Below the pieces are notes generated by a model, which was given only the letters and a program-made list of their open reading frames with translations, searched no databases and was not told the origin of the DNA. Of a stretch of DNA of 64,000 bases, positions 46,310-58,400 are shown piece after piece. Source of the stretch: Bugula neritina (Eukaryota > Bryozoa > Gymnolaemata > Cheilostomatida > Bugulidae); NCBI GenBank assembly GCA_964035545.1, contig OZ037766.1, positions 6,053,722-6,117,721 on the forward strand, in the 5' to 3' direction. Numbering within the stretch: the stretch's first letter is position 1; each line of letters starts with the position of its first letter. The position numbers were made by a program, and so were the translations under genes.

Positions 46310-46690
46310 GTCAGTGTTACTAGTACTGCTACTACTACTAGTACGAGTACTACTGCTACACTAGTAGTGACTAGTAATAATACTAATAATATTAATAACT
46401 ATAAGTTAAAGTAATACTAATAGTAATACTAAATCTAATACTAATAGTAATACTAATAGCCAATAGTAATACTAATAGTAATAGCAATACCCATACTGTA
46501 AGTGTGTTAGACTTAGTAATACTAACAGTGATACTAATATTGTAATACTATTACTAATAGTAATAGTAATACTACTACTACTAGTAGTACTAGTGATACT
46601 AATACTATTACTAATGGTAATACTAATTGCCGTAATACTCTAATAGTATTACTAATAACTAATACTAATAGTAATAAGTAATAGGGAAAA
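46310..46690. repeat. TAATACTAATAG-type simple-repeat tract
   Basis: Nearly 400 bp of degenerate trinucleotide-like sequence built from TACTAG, TAATAC and TAATAG. Less regular similar sequence continues to about 47,240. Frames here are low complexity. Confidence 0.8.
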
Positions 46691-48195
46691 TACTAATGCT
46701 AATAGTATAGCGTTAACTGTAGTTTGACTTTGATAATGATTATCTATCATTATTAGTATAAGTATCACCATTACAAATACCACCACTCTAACTCCAAGTC
46801 CATGCCTATCACTATCAGTGTCAGTATGATTATGAGTATGAGTATGACTAAAACATTCACCGACCATGATAGTGGGGTATCCCATAGGCTATAGCCATTA
46901 TTTAAGGCATGAGACTAAGTCAAAGTGGCAAGCCTTATCTTAACCTATTAGTATTTATAATTGTTATCTTAATCTTTACATCTTATGATAAACCTTAGAC
47001 TTAAGAGTAAGGCTATGAGTACTAGTAGGCATAGGTCTTAGCGGGTGATGGCCCATGGCCATACCTATACTCATAGTCATACTCATAGACCATAGTGATA
47101 GGGATTAGCCGATAGGGCTAGGTTAGGAAACAGCATTATATTCATTAAATTTAATTATAATTGTTTATAATTATTTCTTACAATTATACTAATACTTTTA
47201 GTTATAATATAGTAGTAGTACTAGTAGTATTAGTATATGCTGTAGCTACTAGCTTCAAGGCTACACTGATGTTACTATTAGGTTATTATTTTTAATTCTT
47301 TTTGTTATTAATAAATATGATAATCATTGTAATTATCACCTAGTAGTTGTATCAGTATGGGCTTTAAATTTTACTTAGGAATATTTATTTCTAATTCAAT
47401 GTAAATCAGCTGAGCTGGGTAAAGGCGCAGCAAGTCAAACCAATTGTTAATGCCACCAAGCCATTCAAATGATGCCTATAATTATTAATGGCATCACTGT
47501 GACTGAGTATTATTCAAACAAAAACTGTCAATTATATGCTCATGTACAGGTCAAGTTAATTAATGACTTGAGTAGACTAATATTTAGCCAGTTCAAGAAG
47601 TTTTTGATCAAATCAATAAATATGAAAGTATCAAGTCGAATAATTTATAAAAAGTTTAAAAGCCTTATGTAGCATTAGCTTGCTATGGGAAGTGTTTTTG
47701 TAGAAGTACATAGATCATCTACATTTTCTGGATCTCATTTTAAGAGATTCATACTCACATATGTATATTAGTCTTTATATTTAGATTTTAGTTCAATATG
47801 TTATATATCATAATGATTTCCATATTTTCTTTTTTTTCCCCATTCCTATCCCGTGAAAAAAATAGAGCAAAGTTAGCTCAATAGTTGGTTATGTCAGGTC
47901 AACTGTTAACTTCAACCCTGCTTTAGTACTACATGTAAAGTAGAAAACAATTTATTTTCTGAATATTGGTTGTAAATAATGATTATGGTTTAGATCGAAA
48001 CTGATCCATTACTCATTTTTTCAACTTTTTAATATGTTGTTTTTAGATCTTCAGTTTAGTTTTATAAGTTTTGTGTACTTAACTCTTGCTGCAACAGTGT
48101 TTATGCTGTTTGTCATTATTTAGGAACATGTTGCAAGTGTTTTAGTGCTAGTTAATTCATTAATTTATTTATATTCTTACACTCTTTTATAAACT
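46691..48195. other. Intergenic, no gene seen
   Basis: Low-complexity and AT-rich sequence; the 67-codon frame at 47,469 has no supporting signal. Confidence 0.5.
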
Positions 48196-48211
48196 GGTTA
48201 TAGTCGCGTAT

Positions 48212-48358
48212 ATGCAGTATATATATTATATATGCAGTATATATATTATATATGCAGTATATATATTATATATGTAGTATATATAATATATATGTGTACG
48301 TATCTATGTATATGTATGTATGTATGTGTGTATGTATGTATGTGTGTATGTATGTATG
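48212..48358. repeat. TATATGCAGTATATATAT array plus (TGTATGTA)n
   Basis: Four units of about 22 bp followed by a TATG/TGTG microsatellite. Confidence 0.85.
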
Positions 48359-49200
48359 AGATGTTTACGGAATTCAGATATGGTGCTCTTGCTGTTTCTA
48401 GTTGTGGCTTGAGATTCTGCAATTCTCCTGACAGTTAAAGCACATCTATAGAGTCTAGTGTGTTATGGTAAGTATCATATTGAGCTAATTAATTATAATT
48501 GATTAGTTGCATGACATATTATTAAAGCTTCGCAAGAATATACTCTCTTGGCCTGTAACAACATGAATTACAGTCAACCTTGACATTCATTATAAATAAA
48601 GTTATAACTTTATTTTAGAATTGTCTTCTCGTGTATCTTGCTTCTACAGAAAATTCTTAACACCTCGATGAATCAATTGTATATATATATTTTGGACAAA
48701 TTGATTCTTGTATATCATATATAATTATGATTCTAAGCCAATGTAAGTGAAGATTAAACCGATAACCATAAAGGAAACCTGCTGGGCATATTTTATAAGA
48801 TTTCGAATTGCATGAGTAAAGAAATTCTAGACTAGTGACCAATGTTGGAACATTTAAGACAGCACACTTCCATGAGGCTATGGTTTCAAAATACTGAGAA
48901 TTGAGCTTTTTCTCCCTTGTTATATAATCACTCAGATTATATTACTCACTATACTATGTAACTTTTATGTAACATTATCTATGCTTTATGTCGCTGAGCT
49001 ACCAGTGGTCCAGCATCGCTGCTAGTTTGCTAATCTGTTAACATACATTTTAATTAGCATATTACTAAAACAGTAATATAATTATAATATGCCGATATGG
49101 GGGAAAATGTAATCATTTATTCATAATTTAATTATCTAAGAGTAAGTTAGAAGCCCAGAGAAGCTTCATTGTACCTCATTGGTCTAAAAAAATTAAGCTC
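48359..49200. other. Intergenic, upstream of the nuclear receptor
   Basis: No exon supported. May include distal regulatory sequence of the receptor gene. Confidence 0.4.
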
Positions 49201-49342
49201 CACCCATCTCTCTGCTCGTCGAAACAGCTGAGCTTTATAACTATAGTTGGCTATTGGAGGTTATTCACTGGTAGCCTAAAGGACTATAGAAGGGCGACTA
49301 CAGTTTTCAGCCTAGTAGTTCTAGTTCATTGAGTAGGTATTC

Positions 49343-49354
49343 AGGTCATGAACT
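49343..49354 (+). promoter_or_regulatory. Inverted-repeat nuclear receptor half-sites (IR0)
   Basis: AGGTCATGAACT is two opposed half-sites with no spacer, 126 bp before the start codon of the receptor gene. Binding is inferred, not shown. Confidence 0.4.
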
Positions 49355-49479
49355 TGCAGGTAACACAGCGTGTGATTGTCAGTATATGCAAAAGTACGCA
49401 TTCAAAGTTTTGGAGTGCAGTGTTATATCAGTGACTTGTACTTCTAGTATACTAAAGCATCAGTTGAAGTTGTGATAAG

Positions 49480-52400
49480 ATGACTGCTAGACACCAGTTG
49501 GCCCCAAACTCCAAGTGCGCTGTCTGCAATGATGACGCTAGCGGATTTCATTATGGGGTGGACTCTTGTGAAGGGTGTAAAGTAAGTGCCTTACTGTGTA
49601 TGTATGCCTAGTATGTCTGCTTTTTAGCTACAGAAAATGCAAAATTTTAGAACTTTGTGCTAAGATTTAATACATTATAGTTTATACAGTCAAGTGTTTA
49701 TTTGTAATTTAAACTGAAAGCTCTGCAAAAGAACTTGCCAAAGTTTTAGGAATCTATAAAAATTTGTCCCAAACCAGTAAGAGATTTGTTTAATTCAAGT
49801 TGCAGTAAATAGTTAGATTGCCCTAATTTTTGAAGTTCTAAACCCCAAACTTGTAGGGCTCACATTTCACAACATGCATCAATAAAGAGCATAGGTTTTT
49901 GTTGTCGTTTACTATTGCTTTGGGTTGCTTTCAACTTAGTCTTTGTTGGAACCCACCCTTACCAGGAGGCACAGGAGGACACAAGCCTCTCAGTCTAGAA
50001 GCCGGTGTTTCAACTTCCAGCAATGTCATTTCTAACAAAATCCTGGTGCCATGCTGGGTCTGTTTTGATCAACACATGGAAGATGAGGCTAGTGTGCCAA
50101 TTTATCAGTTCACTGCTTCCTACTAACTGGAAACCAGTGGGACACATGTTGACCCGCCATTGACCAGCTGTGTGACATTCAACGACACAGGATATTGTTG
50201 GAAGGAGCTCTGCATTCACTATGCTGTACAGTTCACTTGTGGATACTATTTCCTAGTCACAATAGAAGGAGCTCCTCTCCTTTACAGACTTGCTGGGTGG
50301 AAAATTGCTAAAAGCAGCACGGAGTTGGTAGTCACCGAGTGCAGTAGTTTGAAAGTTTGAAGTTGGGGTTTGGATCAGAACTGTGAACCCCCAACTCCAA
50401 ACTTGCTACCACTTGGCTCTCTCTCTAAAACCTGGTCTTTGAACTTGCTCTCTCTCTCATTGGCCCCTTCCCTCCCTCTCCCTTGCACTCTCATTGGTGT
50501 TGCCATCAGTCATCTCTCAGGTCACCTCTCAGGTGACCTCTCAGTGGTTGCTCTGTTAATTAAGTGCTTCTCAACTTTAATTATCATAGTTGATGAAAAC
50601 TATAGCCTACTTACACAACTGGAAGTCCATTGTGGTCTCTTTCATATCCAACTGTCCATAACATGAGATTTATGGGCTATTTGGTGTAACCATTCAGGGC
50701 GTTCATGAGGCAATATTTTACTAGTAGCCGTAACACTACTTATCAACTTGTTTTTCATAGTACCTATAGGTGACGGAGCCTTTCATGTCGTCGGGTACCC
50801 TTATAACTTGCACATTAGTGCTGTTATATATGCAAACCTAACAGGTGCTACATCTCTTGATATGTCGAGTATAGGTACACTCAGTTCTAGTTCTTTAGTT
50901 CAAAAGCTTTTCTCACCTGAGTGAAAAGTACAGCCACTAGTTGCTGGTAGGTATTTTACCGCAGATACCATTTTAAACAATCATCACATCACAGCAAATT
51001 ATCACAAAGTTTTTGGCAAGAGCTGTCACTACTAATGAGCTTTATTTAACAAGAAGCTAGCAGTTTCCCCTCCAGACTTGTTAAAGCGCAAAAATATAGA
51101 CAGTGATGGAGAAATAATAGTGTTTTGCTTCCCCAGTACCTAGTCTAAGAGAGTGGGTGGTAGCTAAAGTGGTGCTAGTAGTAGTAGCTGCAGTAGTATG
51201 GCAACTTAACCTTGTCTTGAAGCTTAGATTTCCACCTCTACCTAAAAGCTATACTGTATAAATCTAGCTGCTGGCCTTGAAAATACAGGTAAAACATGCT
51301 CTATACTTGGGACGCAATTGTTTAGTTGTAGAAGCTGGATTGTTTTCCTTTCCTGAACACATCTATACACGGTTGTAGGCATCACTGCTAATACACAGTA
51401 CAGATTGAGTTGATGTTTTGTTTTAATCAAGTCTGCCATGTGTTTTTATACAATGTTTATGCTGCAGCCTATGCAATTATTCTTCCATTACACTCATATG
51501 CAGGCAATGTGAATACAGTACTGTAGACTGGCTAATAAACCATGTGGCTAATTTTCCTTGTTGCAAATTTATGTTTTTGTTCTCCCAGTTGATGGTAGCC
51601 AACTGGCATCCATTGTGGTAGTCGGTGGTTCTAGTTTAGTACTATTTACTCCTTATAAAGGCTTTTTCTTAGATTCTTGGAATTTTTTAGCACTGCACCA
51701 ACTAGTAAAGTATGTGAAACTGATTTCACTTGTAGCCCAGACTATACAGCACTGATAAATCAATAGCCACATGTTTTGCAGATGTCTATTTCAGTTCATA
51801 GTACTTTCTAAGAAATATGCGAGTAGTATTGCCTAGTAAAGCAGCCATACTTCTGCAACCTACAGCCATACTTCTGCAACCTACAGTCTAGGACTGGTCA
51901 GTCCTGCTGTTGACTGGTTGTGCCAGCTAAGTTATGATTGACATATAATTATTATTATTGAGTACTACTAAAATGTTGTTAGACTTCATCAACAAAGCTA
52001 TTTATTACTTGCACTAGATAAATAAACACCATTGTTTGGCCAGTGGTACTGGGATACTCTGGTAGCAACCAAATACCAGACTATCTCCCAAAATAACTTG
52101 AGTTTAGCTTCTCTCCCACTCTGTTTATTAAGAGAACATTCTAAATCAACACTGTTGTGGTTTCTCTACCCTGTCTAGTAATGGTTGCAGCTGTTGGTGA
52201 AAATATTATGTTGATGGACTCAAAATGATAATCTGTGTTGTCAAGGAGTGTTCAGTATAAGTAAATCTGTGATACTAGTAATGCTTTTAGAAATGAGAAT
52301 ATTTTGACAAGGTAAAGACATGTTTAGCTAGTAGAAATTATCTTTCCCTTCATTGGCCATTCTAGTCGCCAGTGCATCTGGCCTCTCTCCTTATCTGTCT

Positions 52401-55400
52401 TGACAATATGATAATTTGATATTCCTGTGAGGCCATCATCTCCAATCGCTGTTTACCTTCACAACACTGCTTGGCAGGCAAGTGGTTAGTGCAAATGTCA
52501 AGGTCCTAGTGGGGTGACTGATTAGCATTTGAGTCTCAGTAATATTTTTGGACAAAAAGATAATATTTTATCAGTTTGTTATATCCTTTGTACTTGGACC
52601 AGTACTAGAGTGTGCTTTAGCTTTCACTTGAACTTTTTATTCCTAAGAATGCACCTTTAACCGATTTTCGATTTCACACGAGTTTGCTGCAACCCAATAC
52701 TTCCAGCCGGGTGGTTTCACTGAATGGATATGATAACCTGCAACCAGAAGCTAATCTACTGGAATGTTCCATTTACTATTTCTATTGCTTTGTTTAAAAA
52801 TAGCTTTAAAGACATTGTTAAAGCCATATTTCTGACTATTGTCTGCTCTATAGTTGAAGATATTGTATCTAACCACTGCCACTCAATAAGGCATACCTAG
52901 CTTCTTATTCACTACTCAAACCTTATATGAACTTCACTCAAGGCTGCTAAAATGTGTTTGCTGTTACATGTGAACAATTAATAATGGACACCGTAATTGG
53001 CTAGCAATGGTGGATTAATATTTCTATTTAATTACATGTAACTACTGAATTCAGTCTCCCGTCATTTTAGCTTACTAACTTTTTTACTGTCTCAGCTGTA
53101 ATAGGCTAAAATTGTCAGTCGGAGAGAATATTGTTATACTCCAATGCAGCAGTAAACTTTCATTTTAGGGCTTCTTCAGAAGGTGCATTACTCAGGGTAT
53201 AAATTTTCGGTGTTCCAATGAGGAGAAATGTCAGATCACTCCATTCACACGAAACAGCTGCCAGTACTGCAGGTTGAAGAGATGTTTCCAAGTGGGCATG
53301 TCCAGGGAAGGTTAGTAACTGCTAGTCAACTGGTCTTTGGGTGTGTACAAGGTGTTACTCATGGCCTCTACCATCAGATATGCAGATATGCCGTGGCTGG
53401 TACACTACAAGACATATAAGTATATATATTTTGGCTCACTGATAAAAACAAATATAATGCCAAGTTGTTGAAATTGTTTTATAGTATAAAGATTGACCCA
53501 GCGGGTCACCTCTGCACCTAGTTATTGAACTGACATCCTGAAGCACTGAGAAGTGGCATGCCTTTACCTGTAGTAGTTACCTGTAGCATTTACTGGTAGA
53601 ATTTCCCTGAGTGAACCTTGAGTGGTGGTGTTGAACAGCTCTTGTTTTCTCTATTTTTGTCCTTCTATGAAGTCGCTAGAAGCAGCACCGAGTTGGGGGT
53701 GACTGGGTACGGTGTTTGTATCATTAGTATCTGACCCTGCCCAAATTACTGCACTCACTCACCCCCAGCTCGGAGCTGCTTATAAAACCATTTTTAAACT
53801 CTGGTGTTTTAAGCTCATTGAAGTCTACATTGGTTTTACAGCCTCCCGACTGGGTAGAAGACCTAAAAAGGTGATGAAATCGAGTAGCATGTCATCACGA
53901 GACCTGCACGTTCAGCTCAGTAAACACATGGACACTAAAAGTACGAGTAACGGGCCCTCATCCTCTCTGAACAACTGGGACTGTCCACAGCTGGCCAGCG
54001 CCACACTCTCCGACATGTTCGGTTGTCCTCCAGATATGATGAAGAACCTCAGTCAGATGATGAGTGGCGGGGGCTTGCCTTTCCCACCCTTCTCCGCTCA
54101 GCCGGGCGACAACTCCCACTCGCTTAAGGGTCAACCAGAGGGAGCTGCGAATATCAACAATTCTTCCGCCATGGACTTGTCTCAATCAGCCTTGTCTGAT
54201 TCAGCCTCAAGTAGAAATGTGACGCACAATGACCTGAACAAGTGGAGAGAGAAGCAGTTTGAGGTGATGAGTAAGTACATGCATAACAAGGAGCTGTCGT
54301 CAGCTTCGGATCACAGCATGTCCGACAGCGACATGGCAGTAGGTAGGACAGATGAGGTGGTGAGTAAAGGCAGCTCACCTACCAGTACAGATACTTCACC
54401 CGCTAGTTTTACGAGTGGATCTAGCGACAGCGGGGTGCCTAGTCCCTGCAGCATCACACATGTGTCTGAAGAACAGCTGCAGCGAATTCGAATGCTGTCA
54501 GAGTATGTGCAGGAGAGCTATGAGCACATGTACGACTTAGTGGTTGAGGTACAAAATGGTATCATAGACAGCCACATGGAGCACTGCTATCAACTCAGAC
54601 CTAGAATAAATGCTGCCTCAGCCGAGATTGATGCCAAGGAGCAGGTAGGCATTGACTCATTTTATTTTTATATCTAGAGAGTAGAGTGTTTGTTGTAAGC
54701 GCAACATAAGTGGTTCGATCTCTAGTAAAAGCAGTTGGTGAATGGTGATGTTGGTAGGGCATTCAGTCATAATTGTTCTGTTGCCACAATAGTGAAAGAG
54801 TAACAAAGTATTTAGCCTATTTAAAAACCCTTTCTATCAGGAGTCCTCACAGGGATGGAAGCTTATCTAGAGTGTTTGTTAAGTCACATTATGTGCTGGG
54901 TGTGAAGTGGTAACCATAGTGATCATTGGTCGGTATCAAACTCCAAGGTTTTAGCGTCGGTATTACATGACCACACGGTTTCCATATGCATCGTAATACG
55001 GCACGCGATATGCCCTCTGGAGAGATAGAACTTGTTGTCACTGTCTAACACCTGTGACATTTCTATAGCCACACCATCTCACTGTAAGTCCCAAGACATT
55101 AATTATGTACTGTTTAATAGGTGATGTAGAATAGGCTGGCTAGTTCTAGTCATATTGATAAATAGGCTGGTGTCAGGGGAGTTGGAACCTATTTCAAAGT
55201 GTGCTATAGTTTACCTTCATTCTGTAATAATCAAATAATCTATGAAAAGGCAGCCTTTGTTTTCACCTTTTTAGAAATTTATGTGCAGTTTGGCTCTTGT
55301 CAATTTGAATTTGATGAGTTTAACTGAGACTCACACAGAGAAATGGTTTTATAAGCAGCTTCGAGTTGGGAGTGACGTAGTGCAGTAGTTAGGGGGGTCG

Positions 55401-58400
55401 CGAGTTTGGAGTTGAGGACATAACTCTAAACTTCAGACCCCCTTCCCTAAAATCATTCTTCACTCCCAACTTGGAGCTGCTTATAGAACCATTCCACACA
55501 GAGTGTGTTATTAGCTGTATATTCTCTAGTTTCTGTTTACTTTAGGCTGGGGAGGATGTGAAACCACCCCCTGGTTTCTGGCCCCACTGGCTGACAGAAC
55601 TAATGCCTGCTATTGAAAGGGTCGTTAGATTTCTGAAGGACACGCCTGGGTTTAGGGAGTTGCCCATCAATGACCAAATAATCCTGATAAAGAAGGGGGC
55701 GTATGACATTGTGATGTCTCAGCTGATGCCGATGGTGGATCCAGACCGGCTAACTATTCTAGACCCCCAGCTGAAGTACCGAAACACAAAGTATGTTAGC
55801 ATAACGTTCTTTGTTACCTGCTCACGTCTATTCCTGGTAGACATGGAAAGTTGATCAACGAGTAATTTTGGTATTTTCTAGAAGTAAACTGTGTTATATG
55901 CAATCTAGTCACTAGTGTGCTATACAGTGTAGTCTGCTATACAGTGTAGTCTGCTATACAGTGTAGTCTGCTATACAGTGTAGTCTGCTATACAGTGTAG
56001 TCTGCTATGCAGTGTAGTCTGCTATACAGTCTAGTCTGCTATACAGTGTAGCCTGCTATACAGTGTAGCCTGCTATACAGTGTAGCCTGCTATACAGTGT
56101 AGCCTGCTATACAGGGTAGCCTGCTATACAGTGTAGTCTGCTATACAGTGTAGCCTGCTATACAGTGTAGCCTGTTATACAGTGTAGTCTGCTATACAGT
56201 GTAGTCTGCTATACAGTGTAGTCTGCTATACAGTGTAGTCTGCTATACAGTGTAGTCTGCTATACAGTGTAGTCTGCTATACAGTGTAGTCTGCTATACA
56301 GTGTAGTCTGCTATACAGTGTAGTCTGCTATACAGTGTAGTCTGCTATACAGTGTAGTCTGCTATACAGTGTAGTCTGCTACGCAGGGTAGTCTGCTACG
56401 CAGGGTAGTAGGTAAGGGGTTCACTCCAAACTGCTAGGTGAATTGACATCGCAGGCCATTTTCATTATATATAACATGTAGCTACATTTGTTACAAATTC
56501 ATTGACTGTTACACAATTATAAAACATGTGTTGGATACCATACTAGTAACATTTTATAGTTCATATTTAATACAATAAGATCTTTAAATGTATTGTGTTT
56601 GTTTATGAACTTTCACAAACTTAACAATTTTTCAACTGACCAAAAGATTGCCATCCCTAATCTACCGAAGTATAGCTGAACAATTTTTACTGTTGAATAG
56701 TTATTCTTCAAATGCTAATGCAATACAAGATCTCTGTTCTTCAAAGACAATTCTTAAGCGTGAAATGCTGGTTGTGCACCAGAAATGGTCATCTTCTGTT
56801 GCTTTTAATGCAAGAATAAACGAGTAGTTATTCTATATAGAAAAACCACATAGCCCTAGTATTTAGGGAGCTAGTTCAGTAGATAGAGATTGTTGTGCTG
56901 GTGGCAGGTGTAAGACTGATAGCTTGAATTCTATAACCTTCATTGATGACATAAAAAAGGCATCATCTAATCAAAACTGCTTCTGGGCTTCTTGAAGCCC
57001 AGTTGTTTTTCGAAAGTGCCTTGAGACAAAAGAAGTTCCTGGCCTTGAAGAATACCTCAATGTCAGGTGGTCACAGGAATTGCAATATTGAGTTTTTTGT
57101 AATCCCGAAGTCTACTCTATCAGGGTGTATTTTTTGTCTTTTCTTCGAATACCCATAAAGCAATATTGTTTTTGCCTTTATGCTTTCTAACCATAATATC
57201 TGTGGGCTACTGGTTAACTTCTCTCCTAAATATAGAACATGCACTTTCAGCTCTGTGGAAAGTTTTATTGAACGTAAAAGCACAATCTGTATTATCCCTG
57301 TGACCTCACTTGCAAAATATTTTCATAGAAATGAGAATCGGGCACTCAAGGCGCCTTATCATCCAGCAGCTTAGATTTTACTTTATACAAAAATTTGTTG
57401 CATCAAATCTTTACCCCTGGCAGTCTACCCTAATCATACTACATGTTCCTAAAGCAGTTCTGTGTAGCTGTGATGATTTACAGTAGTTATCCACCTTTGA
57501 TATTTGTGTATGCGGGCTCACTTCTAAGGGTCAGTACACTGCACACACTGTTTATTACCATCACAGTTTAAACTCAGCCTGAATAGAAGTACTGAGGGAA
57601 GTATAAGCCCTGTTTAATTAGTAAGTGATTCATTGTGTGGTTTTTTGTCTGCGTGGTTGTTTCGTTGATTCATATCTTCTGACATTTTGAGTAGACTTTA
57701 AAAGTGTTACTGAACATTTTTCAAATTAATTGGTTCACTTTCTAACCCAATAAATGCAATATTATATCAGACAGCAAACCCAATGTCATTCAAGGTGGCT
57801 TTCATTGGTTTTAATTTTTCTCTTTCATTGGAAGGAAATTGAATCGTAGCTGATGATCTGGTGATTTCCCTTTGGACTGTAGCACTGTCTGCAAGCAGTG
57901 GAAATATTGACTACTCTGTATAGCAGTTCCTCCTAAAATAATATTTTTTGCATTGGCATTTAGTTCATATGTATTTGGTTTTTTCTAAATTTTGTAAAAT
58001 AAATTGTGTAATCTATAGTAAACTTGAAGTTTTAAGGGCTGTGTAACACTACGTCCCCATTTGAAGCATGATAATTTAGTGTAAAAAATGTCTGAATTAC
58101 CTGTAGAAATGATTGCGTACACCTGCCTCCACCAATCAGAATGCTGTTTGAAGACTATTTCGTGCTGTCTAAAGAATTCAAGACTTCCTGTATAACAGAT
58201 ACTGAGACGGGTCTTCTGAACGCTCTGCTCGGAGTGAATTCATGTATGTACACTGTATATATAGTTATAGTATAATATGCACTCTCTGTGTATATATTGT
58301 CATATTTTAACGTACATTTTGTATATAGTTATATTATAACGTACACTGTGTATATAGTCATATTCTAACGTACACTGTGTATATAGTCATATTCTAACGT

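Noticed and set aside
53712-53841. Upstream part of the receptor exon 3 frame as coding
   Set aside because: It is MITE sequence; the TTTTACAG acceptor at 53,841 gives the exact phase needed from exon 2.
55918-56409. CRISPR-like array
   Set aside because: Units are contiguous 17-mers without spacers, in an animal intron.
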